NCBI RefSeq assembly: GCF_000003815.2
Contig: NC_049996.1
Coordinates: 7,467,960 to 7,531,959, forward strand
Direction: 5' to 3'
Source: Branchiostoma floridae
Lineage: Eukaryota; Chordata; Leptocardii; Amphioxiformes; Branchiostomatidae
DNA length: 64,000 bases
Part shown: in pieces, positions 11,401 to 26,400 of the stretch
Numbering within the stretch: position 1 is the first letter of the stretch
Layout: every line of letters starts with the position of its first letter
Notes under the pieces: model-generated
What the model saw: the letters and a program-made list of their open reading frames with translations, nothing else
Told to the model about the DNA's origin: nothing
Databases searched by the model: none
Translations under genes and position numbers: made by a program

Positions 11401-14400
11401 GAGCCTGGAGAGTCTATTGCTGGGGTTGCTGGCCCACCCGGACCACCTGGGCCGCCTGGACTACCTGGCCCACCAGGGCCCTCAAACGGCTTTGTACCAG
11501 AAACAGTGTGTATTATCTTATAATGGTCTTATATAATTATCATGTACCTTTTTACCATTTCTGTTGTTTTTTCCATACCATGCGGCACGCTCTGTTCCTT
11601 GATAAACCTACCAGGACTAATGCAGAGTTTCTTAGAACACTTTGACAAAGCAACGCACCCCCACCCCCAATACAGGCTTTTCATTTTACGTCATCTGCGT
11701 CCTGTTGGATTACAGCGTATGTCTGTTAACCACATGAAGATGCTACTGCTTAATTCAATTATCCGCCAACATGGTCGTCGGAGGATTCAAATTATAATTA
11801 GTATGATGTCAATGAAAAGCCTGTATTGTCAAAGGGCATTTTTTTTGCAAACCCCCAGAGGTGTAGGCATTTACTGAGGCAGTTTGAGGTCGTTAAAACC
11901 CTGACTCCCTTTTGACACTGGTAGTTGCAAAGAATGGTAATTTAGCTTCTGAAGAGGCAGATAGTTTCTAACTTCATAAACACATTATCAATTTGGGTTG
12001 GGCTTGCAGTCAACAGCCTTCTTGTACACATATATTGGATAGAATAGAACATGATGGTGAAAAGGTCTTTAGTGCTTTGAGAATTTGGAATGTTGATTGC
12101 AGTTAGTTCTTTGACTTGCATTAATTTTGTGATGACAGCATTTTCACAGCTTGAAGCATGATGCATTCTGGCAATGATGCATGTTTTTACCTTGTACCTT
12201 TATTTGTCGAAACATCAGGCCATTATTGGACTTGAAGGCTCGGGATATGAGTTTGCTGGGCAGGTAAGACTGGAGGAATGGAATACAACTTACTCTCTTA
12301 TATTTGAGACCTACATGTAGGTATGCATGCATATGTCACAGAATCATGTACTAGTGCATGTTATGTATATATAGTTTGTGTAAACCAAAACTAACTAAGT
12401 CTTAAAGTCTAAAAGCATTTTGAAAGGATTTGCATTGACTTAAACTCTTGCATTGTAATTAATTTCCTGTCATATTCTTTCATTTAGATCCATACATGTA
12501 TGTCTTTTTGTAGTCACGCACAAGTGAGTTTTTCAACCTTCTGTTAAGCTCTATTCTCTTCTTTTTCTTCTGGAACGATAGGGTGTAGCCGGCCCCCCAG
12601 GACCCCCAGGACCACCCGGTATCCCAGGACTGCCGGGCCCGCCTGGTTTACCCGGCCTGCCAGGAAAACCGGGTACTTTTGGCACCGGAAACATCACTAA
12701 CGGGATCCAGGGCCCTCCTGGTAGAGATGGTGTGGACGGATCCGCTGGGCCACCTGGGATTCCTGTAAGTATTATATAATACAGGAGAAGCCAGTTAATC
12801 GCACAAGGGATAACCGCACACTTCTGTTAGATGTAATTTGACCGAATCCCAAAAATCGCAAACCACTGCAGTCCATCTGCATAACTTTGCATAATTGCAC
12901 CTCTCGGAAAATTTCTAACAGTTATATCTTTATCCACGGATGTTTTCCTTCATTTGCATCAAAAAGCTGTCAAATTACAAATTGATGGGCACTGAACACA
13001 TGAAAAAGAGATTGGGAAAGATTTAACTAGCTCTAATTATATCATTAGAATTGATTTCTGCCTTTTTCTTCCAGGGTATTCCAGGACAAGATGGACCAAT
13101 AGGACCAAAGGTCAGTCTGTCTAGATAATTGCTAGAGTCAGGTTCAAGTAAAATGGGTTTTCATATTGACATGTTTTTTTCACCCCATACATGTACAACA
13201 AGGTCTTGTCAACGTTGCCATGTGTTGTTTTATCACATCCTGGCCACCCCTTGTGTTGTTGTGTTTTAGTGTGTTGTGTAAAAGCAGTAATTTTTCATTT
13301 AAGCATGCAAAGAAATTTGTTCTCTTTAACTGATTTGACATTTGTAGACTCATAGGAGCAGTGTTCAAGTTGTCTTCACAGCAACAAACATTTACTGACT
13401 GCATATATAAGTTTAATATCCCCAACTTCATGTGTGAACTCTGCAGCTTGGGTGTGTCGATGGTGGTACATGAACCTGTACTTAATCATGTAATCATCTA
13501 CTTGTTGTACCATTGCATATCAAACCCATGTCCCCTCCTTCCTTACCATAAAGTCCTGTTGAAACCTGGTAGCTGATATTTGTGTCCTCATCATGACTTT
13601 AATAAATGCCTTGTGCTCCCGTACTTGCATGTGCGTTCCCCCTCTAACCTTGGCAACCTACCCTTGTATTAACTTCATGTACAGGGTGAAGCAGGTGTAC
13701 CTGGGATTGAGGGGCCAGCTGGAACTAAGGTAAGACATCATCGGTGATAGAGCTGCAACAACACTGTCTACGGTATAGCGTGTCAATCAGAACTTCCTTC
13801 ACATGTGTTATACAAATATGCAGAAACATGTTGTACTTATTTACTGTTCTGTGTTGGAGTTATTTTGGGGGGTGCTGGAACATAGGTTTTTAACTGACCA
13901 AAATATGTAATTAGTACAATGTACTTTACTGACAGACCGAAGGAATGTTCTGACCAGCCTGTTGCCATGTTGTTTTAGGGAGAGCCTGGACTGACAGGAG
14001 CACCTGGACTGCCTGGTCCACCCGGACCTCCTGGGCCCTCTGGTGGTGGTGGAGGAATATTTGTAAGTCTGATGTGTTACAATTATGTTATGTGATGTGA
14101 TATGTGTATACAGTACGTTATGATAATGATTGTGATGTGGCATAATAAGCGATTCTACTGTTAGGGATCATGGTCGGGATCTATTAGATTAGTTGATTCT
14201 ACTGGTTGATGTTTGTACTAAAGGAAATCTTAGAACTTCAATTACGCATAAATCATTGGATGCTGGTGTTTTTAAACCTTTTTTATATCTAGCCTATCAA
14301 GTAGACAATAGTTAGCCAGAAGTGTACCTGAGTTGTAATAGTGACCCTATCTTCCTGTGTGGTTTCAGGGCTTTGGTGGCTCATCGGTAAGTACATCGGA

Positions 14401-17400
14401 GAGTATGTTTGTATATATGTTGAGGTAAGTGTAGAGTTAGTAGAAGTGCACACAGCCATTACAGAAGGATACAGACAGGAGTAATAAGCCTGTTCATGGT
14501 TCCAACTGCACATGCACAGCTGAGATGTATTGTGGGTAAATGCCAAAGGTGAAGGCCCCTGATCATGATTTCTAAGACAGCTCTTTGACATATTACCCAC
14601 AATACATCTCACTGTGCAACTACAGTTGGAACAATGAAGAGGATTATTACATGTCAGCCCAATAGGTGCCATAAGGTCCCCTCGGCCCTGGGAGAGAACA
14701 TTAGGTTACGCTCATAGCTCAGACTTTGCTCTATTTAGCAATTAAATGCTTTGTTGCCTGCTCACAAACTGATATCTGTCATGCTTTCAACTTGTAGTGC
14801 AAACGCATGAACTGAACACTAAGCTATGATCTCATGTAATATTTTGCCATTCATTTCACTGCACCTTTGTACATGTACATTGTATGCTTCATTTGTGTGC
14901 TGCATTGAACCATATGCCTTGTAGGGCCTGTTCACATTTGTTGTCCAATCATTGCATAATGACAAGCTGAGGGTACTCTTGGTTTTGTCAAAAATTCAGT
15001 ATGTATAAAATTCAGTAACATGTACAATGTATCTTGATTTAGAAAAGACTGTCTTAGATTCTTGTTGTTTGTGGTGAAGAGTCTGTGACATTGAAATTGT
15101 ACGATGACCTACAGCAAATGTAACCACGCCATTATGTATGCATCACAGCTTACCCATGATTGCTTGTCTGTGTTCTCACTCATCATGAACAAAGCTCCAT
15201 CCCATTACACAGTGTGCTGTGCTTTACCCTATGATATAAGCCCTGCTTGTAGCACTTTCCCTTGCTGAGCTGCTAGTCTGCACACTTACAGGGGGGACCT
15301 GGACCTGCGGGGGAACCAGGGATACCAGGAAACCCTGGGCAGAAGGTGATGATGGGAAATGGGAGGAAATGTTGGAAATTGTATAAAATGAGCCTGTTCA
15401 TTATAGTTCCAACTGTGCATGTGAATTTTTGTATTAAATGTATGTGAATCAGATGATGCCTCTGTGTATGTGCATGCTACCCAGTGAAATGAGTGATGAA
15501 ATTCGACTTGACTAACTTGTCCATGGATCACCTCATGACATATCATGTGAATGTCTTATTTCTAACTCTGTATGGTTTGCATAAGGAATGCTGTCAAGTG
15601 ATACAAATGTATGGGGAATATTTCCAGCTGTTAATAAACAGGAAAGTTTGGGCAAATTTGTGTACATTTTTGTGATTGGCTTCCCTAATCTAGCTAAAAT
15701 TGTTTTTGCGGACAATGTCAACAGTTTAAGTTGGAAATATTCTGAAAATTGAGTCTCTTTAGTGTGCATATATGAGTTATGAAAACAATGCAAGTGAACT
15801 GGATGTATTTGTGTATTTCAGCAATGCTGTTACTGGCACGATGTTGATGTGAATGGGACATGTATTGCTAAAGCCTGCCATTGGCTGCTGTGTTTAATCC
15901 TATTAACAACTTATCCGTAGGGTGAACAGGGAACAGCTGGACCAGAGGGGCCGCAAGGAACACCTGTAAGTGGTACCCTCTAGGAGACATTCACATATTA
16001 CTGAAAAGGGAAATAGACAGATGACAAATGAACTTGTTCTGAAGTTTTAATTTCCAACACAAAAATTGGACATACTCCAATTTTTGACCATCTAACTCCA
16101 GTTTTTGTCAAGGAACAATCAATCCACTGCCTACATTATGCAGATAGCGTATGTCACTCGATGAGCAGTGGAAAATAAGTTACAGAAAGTTAATGGCTTC
16201 CCCGTTTAGCCAGTGTTATGATCCATTGCTTACCAAGTCATGTTGTGTTATATGTATATCTGCATAACATGACATCACAGAAGCAGTAGATTTTTTTTTT
16301 CCTGGAATGACCATAAGATATAGCATCATCATCAAGATATAGCAAGAAAAAAATAACACAGAATACATGGAATTAGCATTGAGGAAACAACTTCAACTTG
16401 AAAGTTCCAGGAAAGGAAACAATACGATAACGCTGCATTTCCAACAGTGGCTATGACTGCTGAGCAACTGATAGATTTCTTACCTTTTGCATGTATGTTT
16501 TGATACTTCTGTATTGAATATTATATTCCAATTTAATCTTATAATCAGGTCACTTAAATGAAGTTTTGGTTGCTCAATGGTCGCCCAGCAATCACAGTTG
16601 AGTGGAAAGGGGGCCCAAGAGTTACAGTACCTCTATGATGTACCTCTGTTCATCATTGTTGAACCCTGTATGTTCCTGTGCTGTGCCTGTATAGGGCTTA
16701 CCAGGGCCAGTTGGACCACGTGGACAGAAGGGAGACCCAGGCGAGGCTGGCATTGTTGGACCTCAGGTGTGTTACTGTTAATTTATTTATCTTTGCAGTG
16801 GCTTAATTTCACAGTAGGAGGGTAAGGGTTAGTGTTAGGGTACTTGTCTCAAGGCAAAACCTCATAACAGTTATTATGCCTTAAGTTATCTATGATATTT
16901 TGTATTTGTGCAACAATGTTTCTAAAGAAAAATGTATTGTGTTTTTTATAGGGACCCAAAGGTGACATGGGACCAAGAGGACCCGCTGTAAGTATTATAA
17001 CTGTAATTTGCCTTGAAAAGATATTAGACAATGAGGGACAATCCTTCCGAGAAAGGATTTATATTGTTTTTCAGAAGATCTTATGTACTGATAACTGACA
17101 GTGTGTTGTTTTTTCTTGTGCTGCATCATTCTATGTGGTATACCTTGCAGAGGTTTGTAAAATGAAGATTGTCTTGTTACAGATAAGGCTGTCTTAGATC
17201 ATTGTTGGATGTCGGTTCTGTCATAGCATGCTTAAGATCAACATCAAATTCGTATGATGGCCTATAGTCAAAGTGACCTTGTTATTCAAGAAAATACCAA
17301 ATTGAATGACAAGTACAACTGAACTTAATTAAATTACCCTTTGAACTGAAAAGGTAATTCGATGACATACACAGTATTCAGCAAAATCTAGGTATCGTTT

Positions 17401-20400
17401 AATCTCATAAAGGAGTGACATAAAGGAACAATGTGTGCTTGAAGACATGTTCAGTGTCCTCATTTTTACAATACCTTTTCTTCCTCCTGACAGGGTGAAG
17501 CAGGCCGTGACGGTGTCGGCCTCCCCGGCCCCCCTGGCCCGCCCGGACCCCCAGGGCTGCCTGGAACCATCTCTGTACTCCCTGGGGATGATGAGATGGT
17601 ACAGAAAAATGTTTCCTTCTTTGTTTGAAATAGTTGGTCCAATATTGATTGCTATGATTTTAGTAAAAATTTTCATACTAAATGCAAGCTGATAACATCT
17701 GCTATTGAATATGATTGCACTCCATTTGTTTAATATGTTTTTTGACATGGGAAGATGCCTTCTTGGATTGTGAAGTTGTAGTATTCTGTATTGCTGTGAA
17801 TTATTATATTTGCTGTGATGAAAATCTGGAAAGTATTCAGGAGTTTGCATGGTTTATGAAGGTGTTTTGCTATGCTTGATAGCTGTTGAGTATGCCTGAT
17901 GTTGAGTTGCAAATGAACAATGCCATGCTGTGTTTTATGGCTGTTGCCTATGCCAGATGTTGAGTTGATTGCGTATGAACATGCCATGCTGTGTTCTCAC
18001 CTGTTGTGCTTGCACCGTTTGTTGTGCACATTTCTGCATGCAGACTGTCAGCCCAGGCTTCCGGCCAACTGGAGGAGAGGTGAGATTTGGTCCCATTTAG
18101 TCGCCACTCTTTCAAGAGCTGTATGAAACGTGTCGGGTATCTGCATCATGTCCAAAGTTTAAAGTTCATCCTTCTGAAGTGAAATACCAAGCAGCAGATT
18201 TTAATCAACATAATAGCGGTACTCCTAGTATATATCAAATACAGGTCAAAAAGACATTAGATACAGTCAAACCCACCCAAGAGGACAACTAAGGGGACAG
18301 ATCAAATCTTGTTTATGTGGACAGGTGGTCACTATAGGTATGACAAATTATCTGAGGGACTATACCAAGCCCTTTGTATGATCTTCATGACTGTTGTGTT
18401 GACAATGCCAAATGGCTATGCTGTGATTGACACCCTCCTGTTTATCTGCAGGGTGAGATGACTGGTGGTTTTCCTGGAGGACTGATCGGACCTGCAGGGC
18501 CTGAGGGGCCACGTGGACCTCCGGTAATGCTTTTATATTCTTAGACTTCTGTATTGGTTTTGTGACAATATCTTTCTTAATGATTCATCCTTTGTGTATA
18601 ATGTATCAATCCTGAAAAGAACTGTAGATAATGATATGAACTCAAACATCTTACTGTTTGAAGTTGATACTGTAAGAGGTTACTTTTCATGCTTTATGGA
18701 TGAGTCAGTTACATAATCATTAAGAACAGATTTGTTTTGAGCAATTAAGGACTGTTACATCCAGCTAAATTGTATCTTTCCCTTTCAGGGCATTGCTGGA
18801 CCTCCTGGACCAATAGGCAGACCTGTAAGATATTTCTGCACTTTTTAAAAAAATTTCCAACATTGTTCTTGATTTTCATGTGTTTATAGAGGTACTGCTT
18901 TAATTTGCCACTAACCGTGTTGTTTGATTGTTGCCAGGGTGATGACGGTGCTCCTGGTCTAAAGGGAGACAGAGGAGACTCAGGAGAGGCTGGGCGCAAG
19001 GTATGTCCCTAACATATACATCTCAGTTTATTTCTTTTTGGGGACCTCCACTTTGAGAGAATGCCCCCAACCAATGATAGGTACTCATTTTCACCTGGCT
19101 GAGGAAAAAAGTCGTTTCTAGCAAAGACACAACATTGAGATCTGTTAGGGATTTGAACCCTGAACATTAATATTCTAGGTCAACAACCCTTGCCACAGAC
19201 CCCATATCTGATGTATTGTACATTTCTGTCCCCTCCACAGGGTGATCGCGGTGAGCCAGGCCCTGCTGTGACTGTAGATGGAGATGTGCTTCAGATCAAG
19301 GGTTCTAAAGGAGAGCCTGGTCTGGATGGTGTGGAGGGACTACCTGGCATTAAGGGTGAACCTGGAGAAGCTGTGAGTCCATAAGATCTCTCTTGTAACC
19401 TTTAGCACACTCAAGTAGCTACCAAGATCTCAAGAATTTACCCTCATGGCAGATACCATTTAGTGTGTCATGAATAGGGATGACTATAGCTAGTAAATAG
19501 TCATATTTTGTTACCAGGCGTACTGTACGTAGGGCACACATTTTTACAATGTATATACATGTAATATCTCATATTTACTTTTTTGTACTATTACTCTTTT
19601 AGGGTATCCAAGGACCAGAGGGACCTATTGGACCAAAGGGCATGATTGGTGAGGTTGGATTCCCTGGCAGAATGGTAAGTTTGACTTTTTTTGCAAATGA
19701 ATTACATGTATTTTGTGGAAAAGCTAAGTATAATGTTTCGCATATTTACATACCTTTGTGGCAGTACTAATAGTACTTCATCATCCATAAATTTTTCTCA
19801 TAGTCATATACCTTTTGCAAGATCACCTAACTTTTTTTCTACAGGGTCTTCCTGGTGTCAGAGGTCAGAAAGGAGAGAAGGGTGACACTGTGAGTGCTGC
19901 AAACATTTTGTTGTTGTTGTTCTAGATCTTTTGATTCTTGGAGTTACATAATGTAATAGTACTAGTATACAGACAATTTTCAAATGGTTTGAGATGGTAG
20001 CATTATCTTTGGTACAAATTGTTAATCAATGAATTTGTGAATACCATGCATCTGTTCATTAACCATGAAATGTCTACTTTACAGGGTACTGGCTTACCTG
20101 GACCCCCTGGCCCTCCAGTAAGTATTGTACTATTTTTTTATGTAGTTATCATTTGTGCAGATCTGACAGTGTATCTCGCTTTTTATAAGGTTGTAAAAAG
20201 ATTGAATATGATCATGCAAGCAAAGTTCCAAAGATTCAATGTAGGGTCTGTGACTTTTCCCTTCATTTGACATGTTAATTGAGATAACCTTGTGTTCATC
20301 AGGGTCCTCCTGGACTACCCAGTGGTGCTTCCTTCCCAGCTGGCAGCTTCCCTGTGGTAAGCTTGCTATATATATAGTTGTCATTTTTATGTAGTTTTGT

Positions 20401-23400
20401 CTTGATATTATTTTTATTCAAGTCTTTAAAGGAGGTTGTCTGGTATTTCACTTACATCTTACCTAATATGTTTTTGAAATCCTTCTTTGAACAACTGCGT
20501 TATTGATAGATATTTTGCAATTTGTTACATTGTTGTAACCTTTGTGAAATATAGAGGAATTGTTTTTGGTCCGTCTGTGTTTCTGGAAATTTTTGGACAC
20601 CATAACTGAAGAGCCTCTAGATGAATTGTTATATTCAATATGTCTGTGGTTTTTTTTGGAAGATGAATATTAAGGTTGATTACAAGCCTCCTGGTGACTT
20701 TCTTTGTTCCTATACAGCTCCAAAAGGGAGAAAAAGGAGACATCGGACCCTCTGGTCCACCTGGGCCACCTGGAGCTCTGGCGTCTGGACCTGGGCTTTC
20801 GTTTGGAGGTGCAGGTGTGTGATTCAGGATTTCGAATATTTTATTTTTATGATTTGGTGAAAGCTATATACTGTAGATTTGTTTAGTACTTTTATTGCAA
20901 CTTAATTTTGTGGTAAGAGAATTTTTGTTTTGTTTTAAGTTTGCAGCAGTTGAAACAATTCAGTAGTAATACAATGAATATGCATATTCTTACGGTCATG
21001 AATTGTGATGCCAAGATCCCCTCGAAAGATGTTTCAAGATGTATCGTATTTAAAAGATCCAAAGAGAAGTGTTGTTTAGCAGAGTTGCCATCTTTGTTGT
21101 GTCCTTTGACCAACTTCAGTTCTGTCAATGCTAAGTGTACATTTGTTGGAACTTCGTTTATTTAAATTCATTGTTTGAAGTTGTTTCAAAAACTCAAGCT
21201 ACTGTTGTGTCTCTTTCAGGACTGGTGGGGCCTGCTGGTCCAAAGGTTTGGAATCATATCATTATGTAGATAGGAAGCTTTTTTGTCCCTAGTACATGTA
21301 CTATTAGCTTCTGTAGGCTTCTACGTAGTTGCCCTTGTATAACATGCAGTTTAGTCTTACTGCATAATTTTAGACAAAAGTGTATAGATTTGATGCACAT
21401 TGTGCCAGCTAGCTATAGCTTCACAAGCAGACATAACGTCACTGTACACAGCATTCTGCCATTTGCAGTAGCAACTTTAATGCTTCTGGCAAGTCACTGG
21501 CATGACACATTTTAGACTTGCTAGGTATTCTCCAAGAACATTGTGTATTTCTGAAGATGTTGGGAGAGTTTACAAGCAACGATTGGCTTGAAAAGTTTCC
21601 CAGCATTATGCCAGTTCTTGGAACAAATCTAGTGTCACGTAAGCTTTAGCTTAGCAACCTAGTGAAAGCTTTGGTGGAAGGCTTGTTGGAGGGCATGCCA
21701 ACTATAGCTTTAACTATTAGCCCAACTAAGCATGGTCCATCTTACTGCTTGCTCTATCGCCTGTCCTGTCTCTTTACTAATGTCTTTAACCAAACTTTCT
21801 TTGCCATTTCACCCCGTTCCCTGCCTGCTCACTAACCAACTGAAAATAAAGAAGCATGGGAATACATGCCTGAGGTCATGCCCATGGTAAGACTGGTAGA
21901 GATTGTAACTACACTGGGTTTCTTCAACTCTGGGAAATCCTTTGGTTGAAGAAGCCTAGTCTAGAGACTAAGTCTACCCGTCTTAACCAGAGATTAATGT
22001 CATGCAGATCTGGATGATGCATCTTGTTGCAAACATTTTAACAGATATATTATTGACAAGAAATTGATGTATTGAAAATTTAAGATTGAATAACTTTGGA
22101 TGAAAAGAAACTTGAGCTGTAATTTTAAAACTGCATGCTGCACCAATGAGAAGTGCTCTCTGTTCCTTGTCATGTGCAAGTAGATCCTTGGTTGGTTGTA
22201 GAGTAGAGAGAACCTGCCGATTTACAACCTTGCTTGTTCTTACTTGCAACCAATCTTCCTACTGCACGCTCTTGCCCCACTGCCGCGGATTACTCTCTGC
22301 ACGTGTGACCCCCCCACTGTCAACTTGGACTTTCCCCCCACATCCTGGCTCGGTCTCCAACTCTTGTTCACACCGGATTACCTCCGTTTGGGCGGCAACT
22401 GTCCCAACTGTCTCCCAACCCTACACCTTGTACCTCCCACCTGCACCTTCCCACCATGCAGGGGGAAAAGGGGATGATGGGAATCAGAGGACCATTAGGG
22501 CGACAGGTAAATGGATTAGTTGTTTTGTTGTGCAGCAGCCGGTAGTGCTGTGACTGAACTGTTGTTGTGATCGTGTTGTTGTCATTCAGGGTGAGAAGGG
22601 AGACTCAGGACTGCCAGGATTCGAGGTAAGGATGTGGTCAAAGCTGCTGGGGTGATACCACAACTCCAGTGTTTGAAGTCATGCATGCAATCAATCCTAT
22701 GGAAAGGTGGACAAAAAGGTGTTATAACTTTTGGAATCAACACTTGGAATCACCATGAAAACTTGCACTGGAAAACTGTCCACCAGCAAGTCCTATACGG
22801 CCATTTTTGCAAATGTGGCCCCCTTACTAGAGCACTTGCCCCCTTACTAGAGCACTTGCTTTGGTCCTTTTGGTTCTGAAAGTCAGCTAAAAAAAGATCA
22901 TTCCACTACATCTGGAGTGTCAAAGACCTGAGAGAAAAGCTAATTGATTAAAACTACTTAAACATGTTTTAAGTCAGGAAAAGTCTTTCCTGTCATATCC
23001 GCCACAAGAGTGTCAAAATTTTACAAGAAAAAGGATTTTTAACGTTTTAAACCCTTGTTTATTTTTGAGCTCTCTAATTGTTGGGTCTATCTAGGCTCTT
23101 GTGTTGTGTCTCCCTGCTGGCATGGTGTGTGGAAAGTTTGAAATATGGAAGATGTTGTTACAACCATAATGTGTTTTTGTGTTGCAAAATGTAACTTGAC
23201 ACAGGTGTATGTGTTATGTCACCGATGAAAGATTACCATACTGTAGTAGGGAGTCGGAGATAAGGGTATGTTGTGGGGTTGGCAAAGCAATAACTTATGG
23301 AATTATACATGTAGCACTCATGTAATTAAAAGATTTTAAAGTTAACACAACCATTCTGGCTAAAATGTCTTAAACAACATGAGTGGAAAGAGATGACATG

Positions 23401-26400
23401 TGTAACAATACAGTTTTTTATCCACCTCCTCATCTCCCTAGCATTGTGTATGTTTTCATGTATCAAACATGTTAGTCATATGTACTGGTGTCTTTTACAG
23501 GGAAGGAAAGGAGAGATTGGCTTACCTGGCAGGAAAGGAGATAGGGTATGTTTTCATTGGTTTATGTCAACCTTTATGTGACAGCAATCAAATATGATGA
23601 TAGCTTTATTCCAACATTCATGTGCATTGCTACGTTTTTAAAGTAGTTGATAATTCTTACTTCATGGATCATGGATTTGGGGAGCACATTAAGAGATTGG
23701 TCTCCTAACAAAATTGTATGTCTGTCAATAGGATGTTGTTAATGTTGCCATAAACATGTATATGCATAGTATTTACAATACAGGAAATGTTGACAAATAA
23801 ATATCAGCATTATTGATGGCATTATCAGTCCAGGATTGATGTTGTTAAGAAAATTGTGGTTTCCCCAAGAACAACCATGGAGTGCATTTTTTTTGTCACC
23901 ATGAATGGTAGGGGCATTGTCACTAGATAACTTCAAAAATGCCTGCAAGTTGTTCAGTGTAATATAACCAGCTGTTGCTGCGCTGCATGCCTCCAAAGCT
24001 TGTTTTTCATGCTGAAATGTCATGCATATACAGACAACCTTTTTTGTATGACAGGGAGAAGCAGGTCCCCCTGGTGCTCCTGGTGGTTTCTTCGGCGGCA
24101 GCGGACAGGTTGTGCAGGGTCCCACCGGCCCCCCTGGACCTCAGGTGACGTTTCTTCTTTGTTGTGTACTCTCATTGCAGGATAATCATTAAACCTTATA
24201 AAGGAACACCTCATTCAGCCTTCTCACTCCTGCATCTTGTCGAAAATGCACTGATTATTACTTATGGGTTCTGTCCATGGTGCTGAATGTTTGGTAGTTG
24301 ATAGGGGTGCTGAAATGCCATCACTACGTTCATACCTTTGGTTGGAATTTTTAAAACTGATTTTTTTTTCAACATGAAAAGCGAGAAAAGTTCTGCTAGA
24401 CAATTTTCCAGTCTAGACTCACATAGTATTTTCATCAACATGCTTTGAACTGTGAAGATGTTATTCTGGAATTCATTGTAAATTTTATGAAATGTCAAAA
24501 AAAGATGTCTTAAATTCATTTTGCCTTTATTCCATTCTGCAGGGTCCTCGTGGGCCACCTGGCTTCCCTGGTCGCGGCCCGTCTGGACCACCTGGCCCAC
24601 GTGGTCCGGCTGGCCCGGCAGGAATCGGAGCACCTGGATTACCTGGCCCACCTGGCAGACCCGGACAGCCAGGTGCCAGCATCGGCAGTGGGATCATGGG
24701 GCCTCCCGGGCCACCTGGCCCTCCTGGAAGAGCTGCTGGGGTGAGGGAGAAGTGTTGTTACTGTTACACACAGTTTTCTGTTACAGGTAGTTTATTCAGT
24801 AGTAGATGGGTTGGAATGACTTTGTTCACAGACTAGACTTCACATGCGCAATGAGTTACGTCGTGAGTCAAAGGTAAAGGACCCTTATCTCAGTCATGTT
24901 TCATTTATGTCTCAGGGGCCTTCAACTTTGACTGTGCTGTGCATGTGCAGTTTAATCAGTGTAGTGGCTTATTGGAGTTTGTCTGTCAGAACTGACTGTA
25001 TCATTCAACAATTAAATAAAAAATGAGAGAACTAGACCTGGATGAGTTTGATATTGTTCCTTTTGAAGTCTTTACTGCTTTGGGGGTTCCACACTGATGG
25101 ACAGGGAAGCCATTTTAAAGCATGCAAGGTGGTGTATTTATATGTACATGTACATACCCTGCATCCAAGGTAATAGCAAATATAACCATTGCAGAAAAAA
25201 AGAAAAAGCATCTTAGCAACATGTCAAGGATACTTGGTGTAAATGACTTTCTTCTATGTACACATATGCGAAGTTAACTCTGAAATATGTTTTCTTCTCT
25301 TGACAGATTGTCACCTTCAATAGTGAAAGCCACCTGCTGCGCTCCCCACCCTCTTCACCAGGCACCCTGGCCTTCGTAGCAGACACAGAACAACTGTACC
25401 TCAGAGTAGGGGGCGGCTGGCAAATCATCCTGGTAAGGGCTGGGAACCCCCTTTTCTGGAGTGGTACCTTCCAGAACTTTTACTCTGTTAATTTGTAAAA
25501 CCAAGGATGTTGTATAGGACGTCTTGTGTATTGTTCTTGGAAAAATTGTTTTTGAAAGCATACGTCTGCACTACCATTATTGTCCGATGTATTTTGTCTG
25601 TGTTTTCCAAGAAAAAGTATACATTAGGCAATTCCAATGTTTAAGAGGGCATTGCGATATGCATTGTACATGATATGACAAGGGTAAAGGCCCCAAGACA
25701 AAACCTGTCTGAACTTTTTCTAAGCATTTTTTTACACAAGGACTGTTTACAAGTTATGGGCTTTAACCTTTGACATATCACCCACAATGCATCCGGCTAC
25801 ACATGCACAAAACAATTCATGTGGAGCAATGAACTAGCTTTTTGTGACTTTAATGTTGCACTCTGTTTGTGCAGACATATGATTGGATGATCTACGTGTA
25901 GTTGAGATGTCAATGTATTGTGACTCAGGAAAATCATGCAAATGTGTTGGCATATTTCATTTGCCTGTCCTACAAAATCTTTGTTATGTTGATTAATGTC
26001 CCTTTTGTTTGTTATGATTGTTAAGATTTTTGTCTGATGTTTTAAGCACACAGAGTTTAGTTCAGTTTGAGCTAAATTTTATCTTAAATTTTGTTTCCTT
26101 GCACCCTTGTGTTTTTTGTTGTCACAATGCTTTAACCTTGTCCTCTTCTCTACTGTCTTAGAGCTCTGGGTTATTTTCTTTTTGCATTCTAAATTTGTTC
26201 AGCTGCTAAAAATATCCACACCATATAATTTGTTATCGTAGTTATCTGCAGCGCTTGAAATATCAGCCTAATAACAAAACTCATTGGCAGTTTCTGGCCA
26301 TTCAACGTCAAGCACCAAGTAGAACGACAGAACTCTATAGTGTGGTGCAGCTATAGTTTTGAGAAACAAGCTGCTCAAAATGGAGAAGACAACAACCATG

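Noticed and set aside
17329-17850. 173-residue minus-strand frame, the longest of the track
   Set aside because: Spans collagen exon 19 and its introns on the opposite strand; composition is intronic and no domain is seen.
24262-24651. 129-residue minus-strand frame
   Set aside because: Antisense of collagen exon 35 plus intron.
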